Part shown: positions 61,412 to 64,000 of the stretch, one piece after another | Position numbering within the stretch: position 1 is the stretch's first letter | How the letters are laid out: each line of letters begins with the position of its first letter | Assembly (NCBI GenBank): GCA_020024555.1 | Contig: JAHHTQ010000004.1 | Coordinates: 37,052 to 101,051, forward strand | Direction: 5' to 3' | DNA: 64,000 nt | DNA from: Angelakisella sp. | Lineage (GTDB): Bacteria; Bacillota; Clostridia; Oscillospirales; Ruminococcaceae | Translations under genes and position numbers: made by a program | Notes under the pieces: model-generated | Databases searched by the model: none | The model's input: only the letters and a program-made list of their open reading frames with translations | What the model was told of the DNA's origin: nothing

Positions 61412-61709
61412 TATTCTGTAATCTCCTATACTGCTTATTCTTTATAGTATTGACAACTTTTATAACTAATTGTATCAGGACATAAATAAAAACTATATTT
61501 AGTAGCAAAGCAAGAGGATTTAAATGCATAGAATTTAACAGACTTGTATTTAGCGGTTTATTGTACATAGTTAAAAATGTTACGGGAAAACCCACACCAA
61601 ATTTAAAACCACCATACGCTCTAAACGGCAATATATATGATAACACAAGCTCGCAGCAAAACGCTATGCACAAAATTTTCCAATTCACCTTTTTCTTAAT
61701 AACGTTCAC
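61404..61709 (-). CDS. Small two-helix membrane protein before lepB
   Basis: 101 residues from a GTG start (GGAGGAATAAATAA upstream). Two hydrophobic stretches (about 11-32 and 66-87) and a basic end KNKQYRRLQNNE. No family recognised. Translationally coupled to lepB, so it may be a partner of secretion or cell-wall genes (inference). Confidence 0.75.
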   Translation of the reverse strand: MNVIKKKVNWKILCIAFCCELVLSYILPFRAYGGFKFGVGFPVTFLTMYNKPLNTSLLNSMHLNPLALLLNIVFIYVLIQLVIKVVNTIKNKQYRRLQNNE

Positions 61710-61730
61710 TTATTTATTCCTCCAATACCT

Positions 61731-62390
61731 TTATTTTTTTGTTGCAATCAAAAACTTTGTTGGTATTCCTTTTTCTGTAAACATTCTTTCGTGTTCTGTT
61801 TCGGGGCTGTCTGTAAAATCACTGTTATGCAAATCTCTTGTGATATATTTTATATTATAGCCCGCCTCATCAAAATACAGTAACGATGCTTCAAAAAGAT
61901 TGTCATCATCAGTCTTGAACCAAATTTCACCGTCATCTACAAGATAATTTTTATATAATAACAGTTGTTTCGGATATGTAAGTCTATGTTTTTCGTGACG
62001 TGGCTTTGGCCATGGATTACAGAAATTTATATAAATCCTTGAAATTTTATCTTCTTCACCCAAAATATTATCCAATCTTTCTATATCCTGTGACATAAGC
62101 CTTACATTTTCTACTTTTTGTATACCGTTATCTGAAAAATTCTTTTCCACACAACGTTTTGCAAGCACCAATACTTCACTTTTTAAGTCTATTGCTATAA
62201 AGTTTACATCTTGTCTTTTCTGCGCTTCTGTCGCTATAAAAACACCTTTACCGCAACCCAGTTCCATATATATCGGATTACTGTTATTAAATTCCTGTTG
62301 CCATTTGTTTTTTAGAAGTGTTGGTTCATCTACAAAAAAATAGCTTTCTGCAAGCTCCGGTCTTGCCCATGGCTTTCGTCTTAATCGCAT
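61731..62390 (-). CDS. trmB: tRNA (guanine-N7-)-methyltransferase
   Basis: Methylates G46 of tRNA with SAM. 219 residues: MRLRRKPWARPELAES (typical TrmB start), SAM loop MELGCGKGVFIA, DLKSEVLV, and the FCNPWPKPRHEKHRLT motif. Length standard. Confidence 0.97.
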   Translation of the reverse strand: MRLRRKPWARPELAESYFFVDEPTLLKNKWQQEFNNSNPIYMELGCGKGVFIATEAQKRQDVNFIAIDLKSEVLVLAKRCVEKNFSDNGIQKVENVRLMSQDIERLDNILGEEDKISRIYINFCNPWPKPRHEKHRLTYPKQLLLYKNYLVDDGEIWFKTDDDNLFEASLLYFDEAGYNIKYITRDLHNSDFTDSPETEHERMFTEKGIPTKFLIATKK

Positions 62391-62456
62391 GGTTATTTAT
62401 TCACTCTTTCTTTTTAAATTTTTATATTAATTTGATTATTGTTTTGTTTATTTGTG

Positions 62457-63014
62457 TTATTTGCTTTTATTTTTCTCATCTACAAGTGACAGTATCTTTT
62501 CCGCAAGCATAGCCTTATACTGCGCTTCGGTACTTAGCGCAACTGCGGCAGCGGCGAGCATAGCATCGTCTTCAAAGCCCTGTTCATTACAATTTTTAAG
62601 CGTATTTTCCAGTATCTCGTCTGTCTTATCTATATATTTTTTTTGCTCTGCTGTAAATACACTGTATAAGTCACTGCTAAACTTTTCGGGAGTTACTGTA
62701 TCGAATATTTTTTTTAAGCTTTGTATGGAAAGTATACGTTTAAGCTGTCCTATCATACACAAAGAAAGCACATGTCCCTTTTGGTATCTTTTTTTGATAA
62801 CAGGCGGCAATAATCCTGCCTTCGCATAATTATTTACCATAGTATTTGTAATAAAAGGCAAGTTATCATCGGTTTTCAGGTTTTCCGTATTGTTATCCAA
62901 AAAAGTAATTAATTGATCCATATATAAATCTATATTCGGTACGTCTTGCGGTTGTATTTGTTGTGTATTTTTAAGTTTTTGTATTAAAGAATTAATTTCT
63001 TTTAAATCTTCCAA
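62457..63014 (-). CDS. DUF1836-family protein
   Basis: 185 residues from TTG 63014 (GGGGTAAGATTT upstream). The block ITNTMVNNYAKAGLLPPVIKKRYQKGHVLSLCMIGQLKRILSI is the DUF1836 (YkrK-like) hallmark, with a helix-turn-helix-like plan similar to MerR N-termini. Function unknown. Confidence 0.88.
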   Translation of the reverse strand: MEDLKEINSLIQKLKNTQQIQPQDVPNIDLYMDQLITFLDNNTENLKTDDNLPFITNTMVNNYAKAGLLPPVIKKRYQKGHVLSLCMIGQLKRILSIQSLKKIFDTVTPEKFSSDLYSVFTAEQKKYIDKTDEILENTLKNCNEQGFEDDAMLAAAAVALSTEAQYKAMLAEKILSLVDEKNKSK

Positions 63015-63183
63015 AAATCTTACCCCTATTCTATATATTTTAAAAACAAGTATATATATTTAAGAAAATACGTATACATTTCTATTATAAGTTGCAAATT
63101 GATAATCGTCAATACAAAGCGATTAAAATTAATTCATAATTAACAATATTTTACCTATAATTTTGTATTACATTAAAAAACAT

Positions 63184-63222
63184 AAAAAAGCAGAGGAATT
63201 ATACTAAATCCTCTACTTTTTT
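63184..63222 (-). terminator. Terminator downstream of dtd
   Basis: On the minus strand AGTAGAGGA / TCCTCTGCTT followed by a T run, 8 bp after the dtd stop codon. Confidence 0.85.
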
Positions 63223-63229
63223 AAAATAT

Positions 63230-63685
63230 TCATAATTTCCATTCATCACTGTCAACGACTATTGTAACAGGTCCGTCATTTGTCAAATTAATTTGCATAT
63301 CCGCGCCAAACTCTCCTGTAACAATATTTTTGATATTTTGCTTTTTCACACACTCAACAAAATAATTATAACAATCAACGGAAATCGGAGGTTTCGCGCT
63401 TGATACAAAACTTGGTCTTTTACCTTTCTTTGTATTGGCATACAGAGTAAAATTTGACACTATCATTATCTCATAGCCTAAGTCTGTCGCCGATAGATTT
63501 AATTTTCCGTTTTCATCTTCAAATATCCTAAGTCCGACACATTTTTCGGCAAATTTAGGACACATATCCACCGTATCCGTATCTTTTATCCCCAATAAAA
63601 TAACCAGCCCCTTGCCTATTGATTGTGGCTTGCCGCCATTTATACTGATACTTGCTTGCGATACGCGTTGAATTACAGCTTTCAA
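63230..63685 (-). CDS. dtd: D-aminoacyl-tRNA deacylase
   Basis: Removes D-amino acids and glycine mischarged on tRNA. 151 residues: MKAVIQRVSQASISI start, SNFTLYANTKKGKRPSFVSSAKP active-site SQ-like loop (SNFTLY in place of SQFTLY), and C-terminal NDGPVTIVVDS with the Gly-cisPro motif. Start is TTG, nine bases after GGAGG. Confidence 0.95.
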   Translation of the reverse strand: MKAVIQRVSQASISINGGKPQSIGKGLVILLGIKDTDTVDMCPKFAEKCVGLRIFEDENGKLNLSATDLGYEIMIVSNFTLYANTKKGKRPSFVSSAKPPISVDCYNYFVECVKKQNIKNIVTGEFGADMQINLTNDGPVTIVVDSDEWKL

Positions 63686-63702
63686 ACTTCATTTCCTCCC
63701 AA

Positions 63703-63882
63703 TCAGTTTTGCTTTCTGACAATCAAATAATCATCATTAGACGAAAAATAATTGCAATTTTCATTTCTGCCCGAAAGAAATTTTAACATTTCATCTTCAT
63801 CTAAATTTATCTCACAGTAATAAGTTCCACTCTCATCATCATATACATAGTTATTGCAATTTTCACAAAGAGTTGTAGCCAA
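63703..63882 (-). CDS. DUF6472-like small Cys-rich protein
   Basis: 59 residues from TTG 63882, eight bases after GGGGGAGG (an earlier TTG would put the ribosome site inside the gene). Four Cys in CENCNNYVYDDESGTYYCEINLDEDEMLKFL plus NCNYF resemble a zinc-binding knuckle. Common in Clostridia; function unknown. Precedes dtd by 17 bp and shares its transcription unit. Confidence 0.8.
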   Translation of the reverse strand: MATTLCENCNNYVYDDESGTYYCEINLDEDEMLKFLSGRNENCNYFSSNDDYLIVRKQN

Positions 63883-64000
63883 ACAAAGCACCTCCCCCAA
63901 AAAATTTAAATACTTATTTAGTCAATATATCATTATACATATATAATGTCAATAAAATATTAATATAATTATTATTTTTATTGATAATACATCAGTTTAT

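Overview
The window is AT-rich DNA (about one third G+C by eye) from a low-GC, Gram-positive-type anaerobe of the class Clostridia, most like Lachnospirales and relatives. This rests on strong GGAGG-type ribosome sites, frequent TTG starts, small families typical of that group (DUF1836, DUF6472, DUF6512, DUF2975/YozG), a clostridial 2[4Fe-4S] ferredoxin and short-chain flavodoxin, and the absence of any outer-membrane gene. No rRNA, CRISPR array, integrase or transposase was seen; there is one tRNA gene.

Region 1 (1-27 kb) is mostly housekeeping. It holds uvrB-uvrA; an ABC exporter of MacB type with a surface partner protein; and an isoprenoid block whose first gene is a DXR-II/DRL-like oxidoreductase next to ispE, an ispDF fusion and a divergent idi. 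gpsA follows, then the lysine operon asd-dapA-dapB behind a lysine riboswitch, terminator and consensus promoter. After these come queA, a CPA2 antiporter and the shikimate operon aroA-aroC-chorismate mutase-aroE/aroK fusion-aroQ. Two copies of a hairpin-rich intergenic repeat are present. One sits inside the long leader of the lysine operon, between 26-bp direct repeats.

Region 2 (27.4-54 kb) is an accessory block that begins after tRNA-Thr(CGT). It contains (i) a seven-gene operon joining a NifH-like ATPase, two nitrogenase-component-1-like subunits, a FecCD-type metallophore/tetrapyrrole importer with a tandemly duplicated binding protein, and a flavodoxin; (ii) a separate flavodoxin and an AraC-type regulator; (iii) a maltodextrin locus (MalEFG-like importer, GH13 enzyme, LacI regulator, starch-binding lipoprotein); and (iv) an AraC regulator with an ECF transporter plus paired exporter-fold ABC proteins of the YbtPQ/IrtAB type, which has visibly higher G+C. 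Five copies of one 18-bp palindrome, AGTTAG-N6-CTAACT, lie at the promoters of (i), (ii) and (iv) and of a candidate small RNA. This suggests one metal- or cofactor-responsive regulon, which I regard as the main discovery candidate.

Region 3 (54-64 kb) is housekeeping again, nearly all on the minus strand: a small ferredoxin (plus strand), nagA, an ExbB/ExbD-like pair with a small partner, mnmA, a DedA protein, murJ, lepB, trmB, a DUF1836 protein, dtd and a DUF6472 protein.
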